Shown: positions 1 through 7,605 of the stretch, piece after piece
Numbering within the stretch: position 1 is the stretch's first letter
How the letters are laid out: each line of letters opens with the position of its first letter
Assembly: GCF_003725695.1 (NCBI RefSeq)
Contig: NZ_RJSE01000003.1
Location: forward strand, 1 to 64,000
DNA from: Nocardioides marmoriginsengisoli
Lineage (GTDB): Bacteria; Actinomycetota; Actinomycetes; Propionibacteriales; Nocardioidaceae
Direction of reading: 5' to 3'
DNA length: 64,000 nucleotides
The notes under the pieces: model-generated
Databases searched by the model: none
Told to the model about the DNA's origin: nothing
What the model saw: only the letters and a program-made list of their open reading frames with translations
Position numbers and translations under genes: made by a program

Positions 1-2
1 TC

Positions 3-659
3 ATCGTGAACCAGGCCGGCAAGCGCTACATGAACGAGGCGCTCCCCTACGTCGAGGCGACCCACGAGATCTACAAGGGCGAGGCCACCGGGGTTACCCA
101 CGTGCCGTCCTGGATGATCATCGACCAGCGCTACCGCAACCGGTACCTCTTCGCCGGGCTCGGCCCGCGCCAGCCGTTCCCGGGCCGCTGGCTCAAGGAA
201 GGCGTGATCAAGAAGGCGTCCTCGGTGGCAGCGCTCGCCGAGGCCATCGAGGTCCCGGTCGAGGCGCTCACCGAGACCATCGAGCGCTTCAACGGCTTCG
301 CCCGGAGCGGTGTCGACGAGGACTTCGGACGCGGCGAGTCGGCGTACGACAAGTACTACTCCGACCCGACCGTGAAGCCGAACCCGTCGCTGCACACCAT
401 CGACCAGGGTCCGTTCTACGCGGTCAAGATCGTGCCCGGCGACCTCGGCACCAAGGGCGGACTGGTCACCGACGAGCGCGCCCGGGTGCTCCGCGCGGAC
501 GGCTCGGTGATCCCGGGCCTGTACGCCGCCGGCAACTGCTCCTCGGCCGTGATGGGGAACACGTACGCCGGGCCGGGAGCGACCATCGGGCCCGCAATGA
601 CCTTCGGGTACCTTGCGGCCCAGGACATCGCCGCCGAACCCGCTGCTGAAGGGGCCTGA
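3..659 (+). CDS. kstD: 3-ketosteroid delta1-dehydrogenase, C-terminal part (5' end outside window)
   Basis: This is the C-terminal ~218 residues of a flavoprotein that introduces the C1-C2 double bond in ring A of 3-ketosteroids, opening the way to ring cleavage. The reading frame runs in from the left edge with no start, so the gene is cut by the window. Visible family marks are the RYMNEALPY segment near the start and a C-terminal FAD-domain stretch GLYAAGNCSSAVMGNTYAGP. The Tyr of NTYAGPG and the Gly four residues later fit the conserved catalytic Tyr/Gly pair of KstD enzymes. It ends one base before hsd4B, the same kstD-hsd4B order as in mycobacterial steroid clusters (Rv3537-Rv3538). A generic FAD-dependent fumarate-reductase-like enzyme is the alternative, but the context argues for KstD. 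Confidence 0.85.
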   Translation: MVNQAGKRYMNEALPYVEATHEIYKGEATGVTHVPSWMIIDQRYRNRYLFAGLGPRQPFPGRWLKEGVIKKASSVAALAEAIEVPVEALTETIERFNGFARSGVDEDFGRGESAYDKYYSDPTVKPNPSLHTIDQGPFYAVKIVPGDLGTKGGLVTDERARVLRADGSVIPGLYAAGNCSSAVMGNTYAGPGATIGPAMTFGYLAAQDIAAEPAAEGA

Positions 660-660
660 C

Positions 661-1545
661 ATGCCGATCAACCCGGACATCGCGATCGGGGCCGACCTGG
701 GCAGCCGCACGTTCACCTGGAGCAGCAGCGACGTGCTGCTCTACCACCTGGGCGTCGGCGCCGGCTCGCGTCCCGGCGACAACCTGGACCCGAAGGCGCT
801 GCGCTACACCCTGGACGACGAGAACCTGCAGGTGCTGCCGTCGTTCGGCATCGTCGCGCCGTCGTTCCACGAGACCGACCCGCCGGCGCTCGACCTCCCG
901 GGCTGCGACATCAACCTGGCCCAGGTCGTCCACGGCGCCCAGGAGATCACCGTCCACGGTCCCCTGCCGGCCTCCGGCGAGGCGACGCTGCGCACCGTGA
1001 TCAGCGACGTCTGGGACAAGGGCAAGGCGGCGGTGATCTGGCAGGAGGGGGTCGCGACGGCACCCGACGGCACCGAGCTCTGGACGGTCCGCTCGTCGAT
1101 CTTCGTCAAGGGCGAGGGCGGCTGGGGCGGCAACCGCGGCGACGCGACGCCGGTGCTGATCCCGGAGCGCAAGCCCGACGCCGACACGACGTACGACGTG
1201 ACGCCGCAGCAGGCGATGCTCTACCGGCTCTGCGGCGACCGGAACCCGCTGCACTCGGACCCCGCGTTCGCGCAGGCGGCCGGCTTCCCGGCGCCGATCC
1301 TGCACGGGCTCTGCTCCTACGGCATCGTGCTGCGGACGGTGGTCGACGACCTGCTCGGCGGCGACGCGGCCCAGGTCCGGAGCTTCAGCGCACGGTTCGC
1401 GGGCGTGGTGTTCCCGGGCGAGACCATCCGGGTCCAGGCCTGGGACGAGCCGTCGGGCATCGTGGTGTCGGCGACGATCGCGAGCTCCCGCGAGGAGCGC
1501 GACGGAGCGCCGGTGCTCGCCGACTGCGTCCTCACCCGCGCCTGA
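661..1545 (+). CDS. hsd4B: MaoC-family 2-enoyl-CoA hydratase, Hsd4B-like
   Basis: A 294-residue double hot-dog enoyl-CoA hydratase. The C-terminal half holds the hydratase-2 signature YRLCGDRNPLHSD (about residues 188-200), in which D193 and H198 are the expected catalytic pair. The N-terminal half is the degenerate hot dog seen in two-domain MaoC enzymes. The ATG at 661 lies one base after the kstD stop, so the two are almost certainly co-transcribed. The mycobacterial counterpart next to kstD (Rv3538, hsd4B) hydrates steroid side-chain enoyl-CoA intermediates; the same role is inferred here. Length matches that family (about 286 aa). Confidence 0.85.
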   Translation: MPINPDIAIGADLGSRTFTWSSSDVLLYHLGVGAGSRPGDNLDPKALRYTLDDENLQVLPSFGIVAPSFHETDPPALDLPGCDINLAQVVHGAQEITVHGPLPASGEATLRTVISDVWDKGKAAVIWQEGVATAPDGTELWTVRSSIFVKGEGGWGGNRGDATPVLIPERKPDADTTYDVTPQQAMLYRLCGDRNPLHSDPAFAQAAGFPAPILHGLCSYGIVLRTVVDDLLGGDAAQVRSFSARFAGVVFPGETIRVQAWDEPSGIVVSATIASSREERDGAPVLADCVLTRA

Positions 1546-1571
1546 TCGGGTGTCCGCTGGGGCGGACAGCC

Positions 1572-1577
1572 TAGGGT
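1572..1577 (+). promoter_or_regulatory. Putative -10 element of a leaderless transcript (kinase gene)
   Basis: TAGGGT followed by 7 bases and the ATG at 1585. The spacing would place the transcription start at or next to the start codon. No convincing Shine-Dalgarno sequence is seen between. Confidence 0.45.
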
Positions 1578-1584
1578 CGGTGTC

Positions 1585-2523
1585 ATGCTGCGGCTCCGGA
1601 CCTCCTCGCTGGTCGCCCGCGTCGTCCTGACCAACGGGCTGCTCTTCGCCCTGGGCACGGCCCTGCTCGCCTTCTCCCCTGCCACCGTCTCCAGCCGTCC
1701 GCTGGTCTCGGAGGTGGTCGTCCTGGTCGTCGGGCTGAGCACGCTGATCCTCGCCAACGCCCTGCTCGTACGACGGGCGCTGCAGCCGCTCGACCGGCTG
1801 GTCGCCGACGTCGAGACGGTCCGGAGCGATGCCGGCGCCGAGCGCGTCGGCGAACCGGTCTCCGGGCTCGGCCGGACCCTGGCGGTCGCGGTCAACGACC
1901 TGCTCGCCCGGATCGAGAGCGGCAACCGCGAGCGCGACCTCGCCAGCCTCGCCGGCCAGGAGGCCGAGAGCGCCCGGATCGCCCAGGAGCTGCACGACGG
2001 CGTCGGCCAGTCGCTGACCGCCCTGCTCCTCGAGCTGGGCCGGCGCGACCCGCCCGACGACGACCTCCGCGAACGGGTCCGGGCCAGCCTGGACGAGGTC
2101 CGGGGCGTGGCCCGGCAGCTGCGCCCGCACGTGCTCGAGGACCTGGGTCTGCGCAGCGCCCTCGCGGCCCTGACCACCGACCTGTTCGGCCACGGCAGCA
2201 CCCACGTGAAGCGGGGCATCGCCCCCGGGCTGCCCGAGCTCGACGAGGCCACCGAGCTGGTGGTCTTCCGGGTCGCCCAGGAGGCGCTGACCAACGTCGC
2301 CCGGCACGCCCGCGCCGACACGGTGTCGATCTCGCTGAGCCAGCGCGGCGACCACCTGGTGCTCACCGTGGCCGACGACGGCGTCGGGATCGGTCCGGGT
2401 GCCAACGGCACCGGGATCCGCGGGATGCGCGAGCGCGCTGCGCTGGTCGGCGGCCGCCTGGAGGTGGCCCGCCGCGACGGCGGCACCACGGTCACCCTCG
2501 ACGTCCCGGTGCGGCGCCCGTGA
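1585..2523 (+). CDS. NarL/LuxR-type sensor histidine kinase
   Basis: A 312-residue membrane histidine kinase. Two hydrophobic segments (about residues 8-30 and 42-61) flank only a short outer loop, so it has almost no extracellular sensor and may sense within or at the membrane. A HAMP-like linker follows. The HisKA_3 box ARIAQELHDGVGQ places the phospho-acceptor at H137. The ATPase domain shows an N-box with E233 and N237 and a G1 box DDGVGI at 264-269. Its stop codon overlaps the GTG of the response regulator (GTGA), so the pair is translationally coupled. The signal is unknown. The downstream SPFH and antiporter genes suggest, without proof, a membrane or ion-stress output. Confidence 0.9.
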   Translation: MLRLRTSSLVARVVLTNGLLFALGTALLAFSPATVSSRPLVSEVVVLVVGLSTLILANALLVRRALQPLDRLVADVETVRSDAGAERVGEPVSGLGRTLAVAVNDLLARIESGNRERDLASLAGQEAESARIAQELHDGVGQSLTALLLELGRRDPPDDDLRERVRASLDEVRGVARQLRPHVLEDLGLRSALAALTTDLFGHGSTHVKRGIAPGLPELDEATELVVFRVAQEALTNVARHARADTVSISLSQRGDHLVLTVADDGVGIGPGANGTGIRGMRERAALVGGRLEVARRDGGTTVTLDVPVRRP

Positions 2524-3185
2524 GCACGCCGGCGCGGATCCTGCTCGCCGACGACCACGCCCTGGTCCGCCGCGGGGTCCGGCTGATCCTGGAGACCCAG
2601 CCCGACCTCACCGTCGTCGCCGAGGCCGGTGACGGCGCGGAAGCGCTCGACCGGGTCGCGGACACCGAGATCGACCTGGCGATCCTCGACGTGGCGATGC
2701 CGCGGCTCACCGGCCTCCAGGCGGCCCGGGAGATCACCCGGCGAGCGACGGCCGACCGGCCGGCCCCGCGGCTGCTGATGCTCTCGATGCACGACAACGA
2801 GCAGTACTTCTTCGAGTCGCTGCGGGTCGGCGCCTCCGGCTACGTCCTCAAGTCCGCCGCGGACCGGGACCTGGTGGATGCGTGCCGGGCGGCCCTGCGG
2901 GGCGAGTCGTTCCTCTACCCGGGCGCGGAGAGCACGCTGGTGCGCGACTACCTGGAGCGCCTCGATCGCGGCGAGCGGATGCCGCGGGCGGTGCTCACGC
3001 CCCGCGAGGACGAGATCGTGAAGCTGATCGCCGAGGGCCACTCGTCCCGCGAGATCGCCCGGTTGCTGACGATCAGCCCCAAGACGGTCGAGAGCCACCG
3101 GCAGAACGTGCTCGCGAAGCTGGGCATGCGCGACCGCACCGAGCTCACCCGCTACGCGATCCGGGTCGGGCTGATCGAGCCCTAG
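2520..3185 (+). CDS. NarL/LuxR-family response regulator
   Basis: A 221-residue regulator with an N-terminal receiver domain (residues ~6-125) and a C-terminal LuxR helix-turn-helix (residues ~157-215). D57 in LAILDVAMP is the predicted phosphorylation site; the acidic pair is D11/D12 and the switch Lys lies in YVLKSA. The DNA-binding domain has the usual LTPREDEIVKLIAEG start and a SPKTVESH recognition helix region. The GTG start at 2520 overlaps the kinase stop by four bases, making the kinase the obvious partner. Target promoters cannot be read from the window. Confidence 0.93.
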   Translation: MSTPARILLADDHALVRRGVRLILETQPDLTVVAEAGDGAEALDRVADTEIDLAILDVAMPRLTGLQAAREITRRATADRPAPRLLMLSMHDNEQYFFESLRVGASGYVLKSAADRDLVDACRAALRGESFLYPGAESTLVRDYLERLDRGERMPRAVLTPREDEIVKLIAEGHSSREIARLLTISPKTVESHRQNVLAKLGMRDRTELTRYAIRVGLIEP

Positions 3186-3228
3186 AAGATGGGTGCAGGA
3201 CCCGATACCTCGGTGGCGGCGCTCGCGT

Positions 3229-3234
3229 CAGGCT
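3229..3234 (+). promoter_or_regulatory. Putative -10 element before the SPFH-like gene
   Basis: CAGGCT followed by 6 bases and the ATG at 3241, the same arrangement as at several other leaderless-looking starts in this window. It may give the SPFH/antiporter pair its own promoter, separate from the two-component genes. Confidence 0.35.
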
Positions 3235-3240
3235 GAGGAC

Positions 3241-3621
3241 ATGCGCTCCACCTTCGCCGCCCTCGCCCTGCGCCTGCGGGTCGCCCGGCTCCCGCGGGAG
3301 CCCCAGGAGGTCCCGCTGGTCGTCCGCGCCCGGACCCGTGACGGAGACGAGCTCATCGTGCTGGCGACCCTCGCGTTCCAGATCACCGACCCGGAGCACG
3401 CCACCCGGGTGCCGGACGTCGACGTGACCACGGCCACCCTCGCCGAGGAGCTTGCCGCCCAGGCGTTCGCCCACCTCACCGTCGACCAGGTCCGGGACTG
3501 CCCCGCCGCCCTCCTGGACGACGTGGTCGCCGAGGTCAGCGCCCGGAGCGTGATCTGGGGCGTCACCGCCCAGTCGCTGCGGATCGACGAGATCGACCTG
3601 CGTCTGGCCGGTCCCGCATGA
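3241..3621 (+). CDS. Small SPFH/band-7-like protein
   Basis: A 126-residue protein resembling one SPFH (band 7) domain: VPLVVRARTRDGDE, then a core around FQITDPEHA, then a helix ending in ARSVIWGVTAQSLRIDEIDL. Full SPFH proteins usually have an N-terminal membrane anchor and a long coiled coil. Both are missing here, so it is a stripped version. I chose the ATG at 3241 over an in-frame GTG at 3193 because the -10-like CAGGCT sits six bases before it. Its stop overlaps the start of the antiporter gene (ATGA), which suggests that the two work together, perhaps with this protein modulating the transporter. That role is inference. Confidence 0.6.
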   Translation: MRSTFAALALRLRVARLPREPQEVPLVVRARTRDGDELIVLATLAFQITDPEHATRVPDVDVTTATLAEELAAQAFAHLTVDQVRDCPAALLDDVVAEVSARSVIWGVTAQSLRIDEIDLRLAGPA

Positions 3622-5135
3622 CCCACCACGTCTCCGAGACCCTGGTCGCGCTGGGCGCCGCGTTCCTGGTCTGCGGGCTGGTCGCGCGCGCGGGATCCCG
3701 CATCGGGCTGCCGACCATCCCGCTGTTCATGGCCGCCGGGATCGTCTTCGGCCCGCACACCAGCGGCCCGGTCCTGGTCGGGAACCCGGCCGACCTCGAG
3801 CTGGTCGCGCGGCTGGGGCTGGTGTTCCTGCTGTTCTACCTCGGCCTGGAGTTCACCCTGGACGACCTGACCTCGGGCGGGCGCCGGCTGCTCACCGCCG
3901 CGACGGCGTACCTGGTGCTGAACGTCGGGGGCGGGCTGGTCCTCGGCTTCAGCCTCGGCTGGGGCGTCAGCGAGGCCTTCGTGCTCGCCGGGATCATCGG
4001 GATCTCCTCGACCGCGATCGTCACCAAGCTGCTCGTGGAGAACCGGCGGCTGGGCAACCCGGAGACCAAGACGATCCTGGGCATCGCGGTCCTCGAGGAC
4101 GTCTTCCTGGCCTTCTACCTCGCGCTGCTGCAGCCGGTGCTCAGCAAGGCCGCCGGTCCTCGAGAGGCGGTGCTCGGGATCGCGGTCGCGTTCGCTTTCC
4201 TGATGTCGCTCTTCCTGATCGCCCGGTACGGCGCCAAGCACGTCGGCAAGCTGCTCGCCTCCGCCGACGAGGAGGTCGTGGTCGTCGTCTTCGTCGGGCT
4301 GGCGATCATCACCGCGGGCGCGGCCGAGCTCGTGGGTGTGTCCGACGCGATCGGCGCGTTCATGGTCGGGCTGATCCTGGGCGCCACCGCCCGGGCCAGC
4401 CGGCTCCGCGACCTGACCCACCCGTTGCGGGACGCCTTCGGAGCGATCTTCTTCTTCCACGTCGGCCTGACCATCGTGCCCGGCGACGTCCTCGCGGTCG
4501 CCCCGCAGATCGTGATCGCCGCGGCGATGACCACCGTGCTGGCCACGGTGGCCGGGGTGATCGCGGCCCGGCTGCACTCGTTCAGCCGGGTGCAGGCCGC
4601 CAACATCGGCTTCACGGTGCTGACCCGCGGCGAGTTCTCGCTGATCCTCGCGACCCTCGCGGTCGGCGCCGGCCTGGATCCCCGGATCGGCGCGTTCGCC
4701 GCCGGGTACGTGCTCCTGCTCGCCGTCGTCGGCCCGATCGCGGCCTCGTGGCCCGGCTTCTTCTCCCGGCTGATCCCGGCCCGGCTCTTCGCCCGGTCGC
4801 CCGCACCACCGCCGAACGTGCCCGCCCTGGAGCTCGACGTCGGCGTGGGATCGCTCTACAAGCTCGGCGCCGACCTGCTCCAGGTGCGGGTCAACCCGGG
4901 CTCGGCACTGCACGGCGTGCACGTCGCCGAGCTCCGGCTGCCGGCCGGGTCCACGCTCGGACTGCTCCAACGCGACGGCGCCACCAGCGCGCTGAAGGCG
5001 ACCACCCAGCTGCAGACGCACGACGTGCTGGTGCTCTTCACCACCCCGGAGCAGCGCCACTCCGCCGAGCGCCGGATCCGGGCGGTGCACCGCAGCGGGC
5101 GGCTCGCCACCTGGCGCGGCGACACCGGACGCTGA
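3618..5135 (+). CDS. CPA2-type cation:proton antiporter with TrkA-C domain (KefB-like)
   Basis: A 505-residue membrane protein. About residues 1-385 form a Na+/H+-exchanger domain with roughly 12 hydrophobic segments; the conserved loop GLEFTLDDL and the stretch GISSTAIVTKLL are typical of KefB/KefC-like transporters. Residues ~400-490 form a cytoplasmic TrkA-C (RCK-C) ligand-binding domain. There is no TrkA-N nucleotide-binding domain, unlike KefB/KefC of E. coli. Likely role is K+ or Na+ export in exchange for protons. The gene overlaps the SPFH-like gene by four bases and ends only three bases from the convergent ltp2 gene, leaving no room for a normal terminator. Confidence 0.85.
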   Translation: MTHHVSETLVALGAAFLVCGLVARAGSRIGLPTIPLFMAAGIVFGPHTSGPVLVGNPADLELVARLGLVFLLFYLGLEFTLDDLTSGGRRLLTAATAYLVLNVGGGLVLGFSLGWGVSEAFVLAGIIGISSTAIVTKLLVENRRLGNPETKTILGIAVLEDVFLAFYLALLQPVLSKAAGPREAVLGIAVAFAFLMSLFLIARYGAKHVGKLLASADEEVVVVVFVGLAIITAGAAELVGVSDAIGAFMVGLILGATARASRLRDLTHPLRDAFGAIFFFHVGLTIVPGDVLAVAPQIVIAAAMTTVLATVAGVIAARLHSFSRVQAANIGFTVLTRGEFSLILATLAVGAGLDPRIGAFAAGYVLLLAVVGPIAASWPGFFSRLIPARLFARSPAPPPNVPALELDVGVGSLYKLGADLLQVRVNPGSALHGVHVAELRLPAGSTLGLLQRDGATSALKATTQLQTHDVLVLFTTPEQRHSAERRIRAVHRSGRLATWRGDTGR

Positions 5136-5138
5136 GTG

Positions 5139-6311
5139 TCAGACGCTGAGGATCAGCCCGCTGGTGGGAACGCCCGTGCCGGCCGTGACCAGCACGTTCT
5201 GCACGTCCGGAACCGGATTGACCGAGGTGCCGCGGATCTGCCGGACGCCCTCGGCGATGCCGTTCATCCCGTGGATGTACGCCTCGCCGAGCTGACCGCC
5301 GTGGGTGTTGAGCGGCAGCCGGCCACCGAGCTCGATGGCACCGTCCTTGACGAAGTCCTTCGCCTCGCCGCGACCGCAGAAGCCGAGCTCCTCCAGCTGC
5401 ATCAGCACGTACGGCGTGAAGTGGTCGTAGAGCACCGCCATCGCCATGTCAGCCGGGCCGAGCCCCGACTGCCGCCAGAGCTCGCGGCCCACCACGCCGA
5501 TCTCCGGGATGCCGATGTCGTCGCGGTAGTAGGAGGTCATCACGTACTGGTCCGGGGCGCTCCCCTGGGCTGCCGCTGCGATGATCGCCGGCTTCTGCTT
5601 GAGGTCGGCGGCCCGCTCCGGCGTGGTCACCACGATCGCCACCGCGCCGTCGCTCTCCTGGCAGCAGTCGAGCAGGTGCAGCGGCGCCGCGATCATCCGC
5701 GACGCCTGGTGCTCCTCGATCGTGATCGGCTTGCCGTGGAAGAAGGCCTTCGGGTTGGTCGCCGCGTGCTTGCGGTCCGCGACCGCCACCGCGCCGAAGT
5801 CGGCCGAGACCGCGCCGTACTCGTGCATGTAGCGCTGCGCCTGCATCGCGACCGTGGCCGCCGGAGTGGACAGGCCGTAGGGGTAGGTGAACGCGTTGTC
5901 GAGGCCGTTGGTGTTGACCTGGGCCGCAGCCCACTGGGAGACCTGGCCGAACCGGTCCCCGGAGCGCTCGTTGAAACCGCGGTAGCAGACCACGACGTCG
6001 GCGACCCCGGTCGCGACCGCGAGGGCGGCCTGCTGGACGGTGCCGCAGGCGGCGCCGCCGCCGTAGTTGATCCGGCTGAAGAACCGCAGGTCGCCCATCC
6101 CGAGCTCGCGGGCGACGGCGATCTCGGAGGAGTTGTCCATCGTGAAGGTGACCAGGCCGTCGACGTCCTTCGTCGAGAGCCCGCAGTCCGCCAGTGCGTC
6201 CAGGACGGCCTCGCAGGAGAGCTGCAGCTCGGTGCGGCCGGACGCCTTGGAGAACTCCGTCGCGCCGATGCCGGCGATCGCGGCCTTGCCGCTGAGGGTG
6301 CGTTCGCTCAT
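5139..6311 (-). CDS. ltp2: Steroid side-chain retro-aldolase Ltp2
   Basis: A 390-residue thiolase-superfamily protein of the lipid-transfer/SCP-x type. In the ChsH2-dependent pathway Ltp2 cleaves the beta-hydroxy side chain as a retro-aldolase, releasing propionyl-CoA and a 17-keto steroid, rather than acting as a thiolase. Conserved C-terminal Tyr residues at 295 (VLYDHFTPY) and 345 (GEAYIHGMN) are candidates for the acid/base pair. The order ltp2-chsH1-chsH2-chsE is that of the mycobacterial intracellular growth operon (Rv3540c-Rv3544c), and Ltp2 normally needs the DUF35 domain of ChsH2, present upstream. The ATG at 6311 overlaps the chsH1 stop (ATGA); the frame stays open further up but only inside chsH1. 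Confidence 0.9.
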   Translation of the reverse strand: MSERTLSGKAAIAGIGATEFSKASGRTELQLSCEAVLDALADCGLSTKDVDGLVTFTMDNSSEIAVARELGMGDLRFFSRINYGGGAACGTVQQAALAVATGVADVVVCYRGFNERSGDRFGQVSQWAAAQVNTNGLDNAFTYPYGLSTPAATVAMQAQRYMHEYGAVSADFGAVAVADRKHAATNPKAFFHGKPITIEEHQASRMIAAPLHLLDCCQESDGAVAIVVTTPERAADLKQKPAIIAAAAQGSAPDQYVMTSYYRDDIGIPEIGVVGRELWRQSGLGPADMAMAVLYDHFTPYVLMQLEELGFCGRGEAKDFVKDGAIELGGRLPLNTHGGQLGEAYIHGMNGIAEGVRQIRGTSVNPVPDVQNVLVTAGTGVPTSGLILSV

Positions 6312-6703
6312 CGGGCCACCACCGTGACCTGCGCGTTGACGTGGTTGCCGAGCGAGACGGCGCCGACCACGTCGATCACGGTCAGCTCGCCGGACTCGGT
6401 GACCGAGCCGGAGAACGTCAGCGTGTCCCCCGGGTACGCCGGCGCACCCAGGCGCAGCGCGCAGCCGGCGATCCGGAAGTCCGGCCCGATCGCGTCCCGG
6501 GCCCACTCGCCGACGTACCGCTGGACCAGGCCGGTGGTGGTCAGGATGTTCATGAAGATGTCCTTCGAGCCGTGCCCCTGGGCGAGGTCGCGGTCGTGGT
6601 GGACGTCCTGGAAGTCCCGGGTGGCGATCGCGGTGGAGACGATCAGCGTCGGGGTGAGCGGGAGCTCCCAGGCGGGGAGCGTCGTACCGGTTGCCGTGCT
6701 CAT
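6308..6703 (-). CDS. chsH1: Steroid enoyl-CoA hydratase subunit ChsH1
   Basis: A 131-residue single hot-dog MaoC-like protein, the size of mycobacterial ChsH1. The segment RDFQDVHHDRDLA (from about residue 29) carries the hydratase motif; D30 and H35 have the Asp-x4-His spacing expected for catalysis. ChsH1 pairs with the MaoC half of ChsH2 to hydrate the 17(20)-enoyl-CoA made by ChsE1-ChsE2. It is translationally coupled on both sides by ATGA overlaps with chsH2 upstream and ltp2 downstream. Confidence 0.9.
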   Translation of the reverse strand: MSTATGTTLPAWELPLTPTLIVSTAIATRDFQDVHHDRDLAQGHGSKDIFMNILTTTGLVQRYVGEWARDAIGPDFRIAGCALRLGAPAYPGDTLTFSGSVTESGELTVIDVVGAVSLGNHVNAQVTVVAR

Positions 6704-7605
6704 TCCACTACCGCCCACTGCGCCAGGGTGAGGTCGTCGTCGATCTTCTCGAACGCGACCTGCACCGGGGAACCGATCGCGATGCTCTCGCGACCGCCTT
6801 GCACCTCGCCGACCATCCGGAGTCCTTCCTCGAGCTCGATCAGCGCGAGCGTGATCGGCAGTTCCTTGCCCGGCAGCTGCGGGGCGTGGTGGACCAAGAA
6901 GGAGAACACCGTCCCCTTGCCGCTGGCCACGACGTAACCGCGGTCTGCCGCGTGGCAGGTCGGGCACATCGGCCCGGGCGGGTGCCGGAGCTCGCCGCAG
7001 GCGTTGCACTTCTGGATCCGGAGCTCGCCGAGCGCGGTGCCCTCCCAGAAGTACGCGGTGTCCTGATTCATCTGCGGGCGGACCAGCCTGGTCTTGTCGA
7101 CCGCGGGCTTGCGCGCGCCCGGCTTGAACTTGAGCACCCGGAAGGACATGGTCGCGACCACCTCGTCGCCGACCCGCCAGGTGTTCTCGGTGGTGACGAA
7201 GTAGCCCTCGCCGACGCCGGTGACCTTGGGGCCGACGACCGAGTCGAGCCGCGCGCTCAGCGTGACGTGCTCGCCGACCTCGACCGGCCGCAGGTAGACC
7301 TGGTCGCAGTTCGTGCCGAGGACGGACTTGAACCCGGCCTCGTCGAAGATCTGCATGGTCCGGTGCAGCGGCGCCGCGGCCCGCTTGGTGTGGTCCAGGC
7401 CGTCCATCGTCCAGACCTGCGCCATCGCCGGCGGCGCCTCGCCCGAGGTGTACCGCGGGTCGGTCTCGCCGATCGCCTCCAGCCAGTTGTTGATCATCGG
7501 CTGGTTGATCGGGTCCCGGGCCGGCTTGGGCTCGGACTCGCCGAGCGCCTTGATCTCCTCGACCGCGGCCATGATGTCGTCGTGGGTCCACTCCGCCGTG
7601 CTCAT
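6700..7605 (-). CDS. chsH2: Steroid enoyl-CoA hydratase subunit ChsH2 (MaoC + DUF35)
   Basis: A 301-residue two-domain protein. Residues ~30-165 form a MaoC-like hot dog that completes the ChsH1 hydratase. Residues ~183-300 form a DUF35 domain: a rubredoxin-like zinc ribbon with C200, C203, C214 and C217, followed by an OB fold. The DUF35 part is the known docking partner that activates Ltp2, so one protein links the hydratase step to the aldolase step. The ATG at 7605 overlaps the stop of the fused chsE gene. Length and domain order match Rv3542c. Confidence 0.92.
   Translation of the reverse strand: MSTAEWTHDDIMAAVEEIKALGESEPKPARDPINQPMINNWLEAIGETDPRYTSGEAPPAMAQVWTMDGLDHTKRAAAPLHRTMQIFDEAGFKSVLGTNCDQVYLRPVEVGEHVTLSARLDSVVGPKVTGVGEGYFVTTENTWRVGDEVVATMSFRVLKFKPGARKPAVDKTRLVRPQMNQDTAYFWEGTALGELRIQKCNACGELRHPPGPMCPTCHAADRGYVVASGKGTVFSFLVHHAPQLPGKELPITLALIELEEGLRMVGEVQGGRESIAIGSPVQVAFEKIDDDLTLAQWAVVE

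Noticed and set aside
466-2355. Long minus-strand open frame opposite hsd4B and the kinase gene
   Set aside because: It is an antisense frame created by high GC content; it has no domain, is rich in Arg/Gly/Ala/Asp, and the plus-strand genes are clearly real.
5139-6311. Ordinary acetyl-CoA acyltransferase (thiolase)
   Set aside because: Gene order with ChsH2 DUF35 and the Ltp2-type C-terminal sequence indicate a retro-aldolase.
5136-6731. Long plus-strand open frame opposite ltp2 and chsH1
   Set aside because: Shadow of the side-chain operon; low-complexity composition and no recognisable motif.
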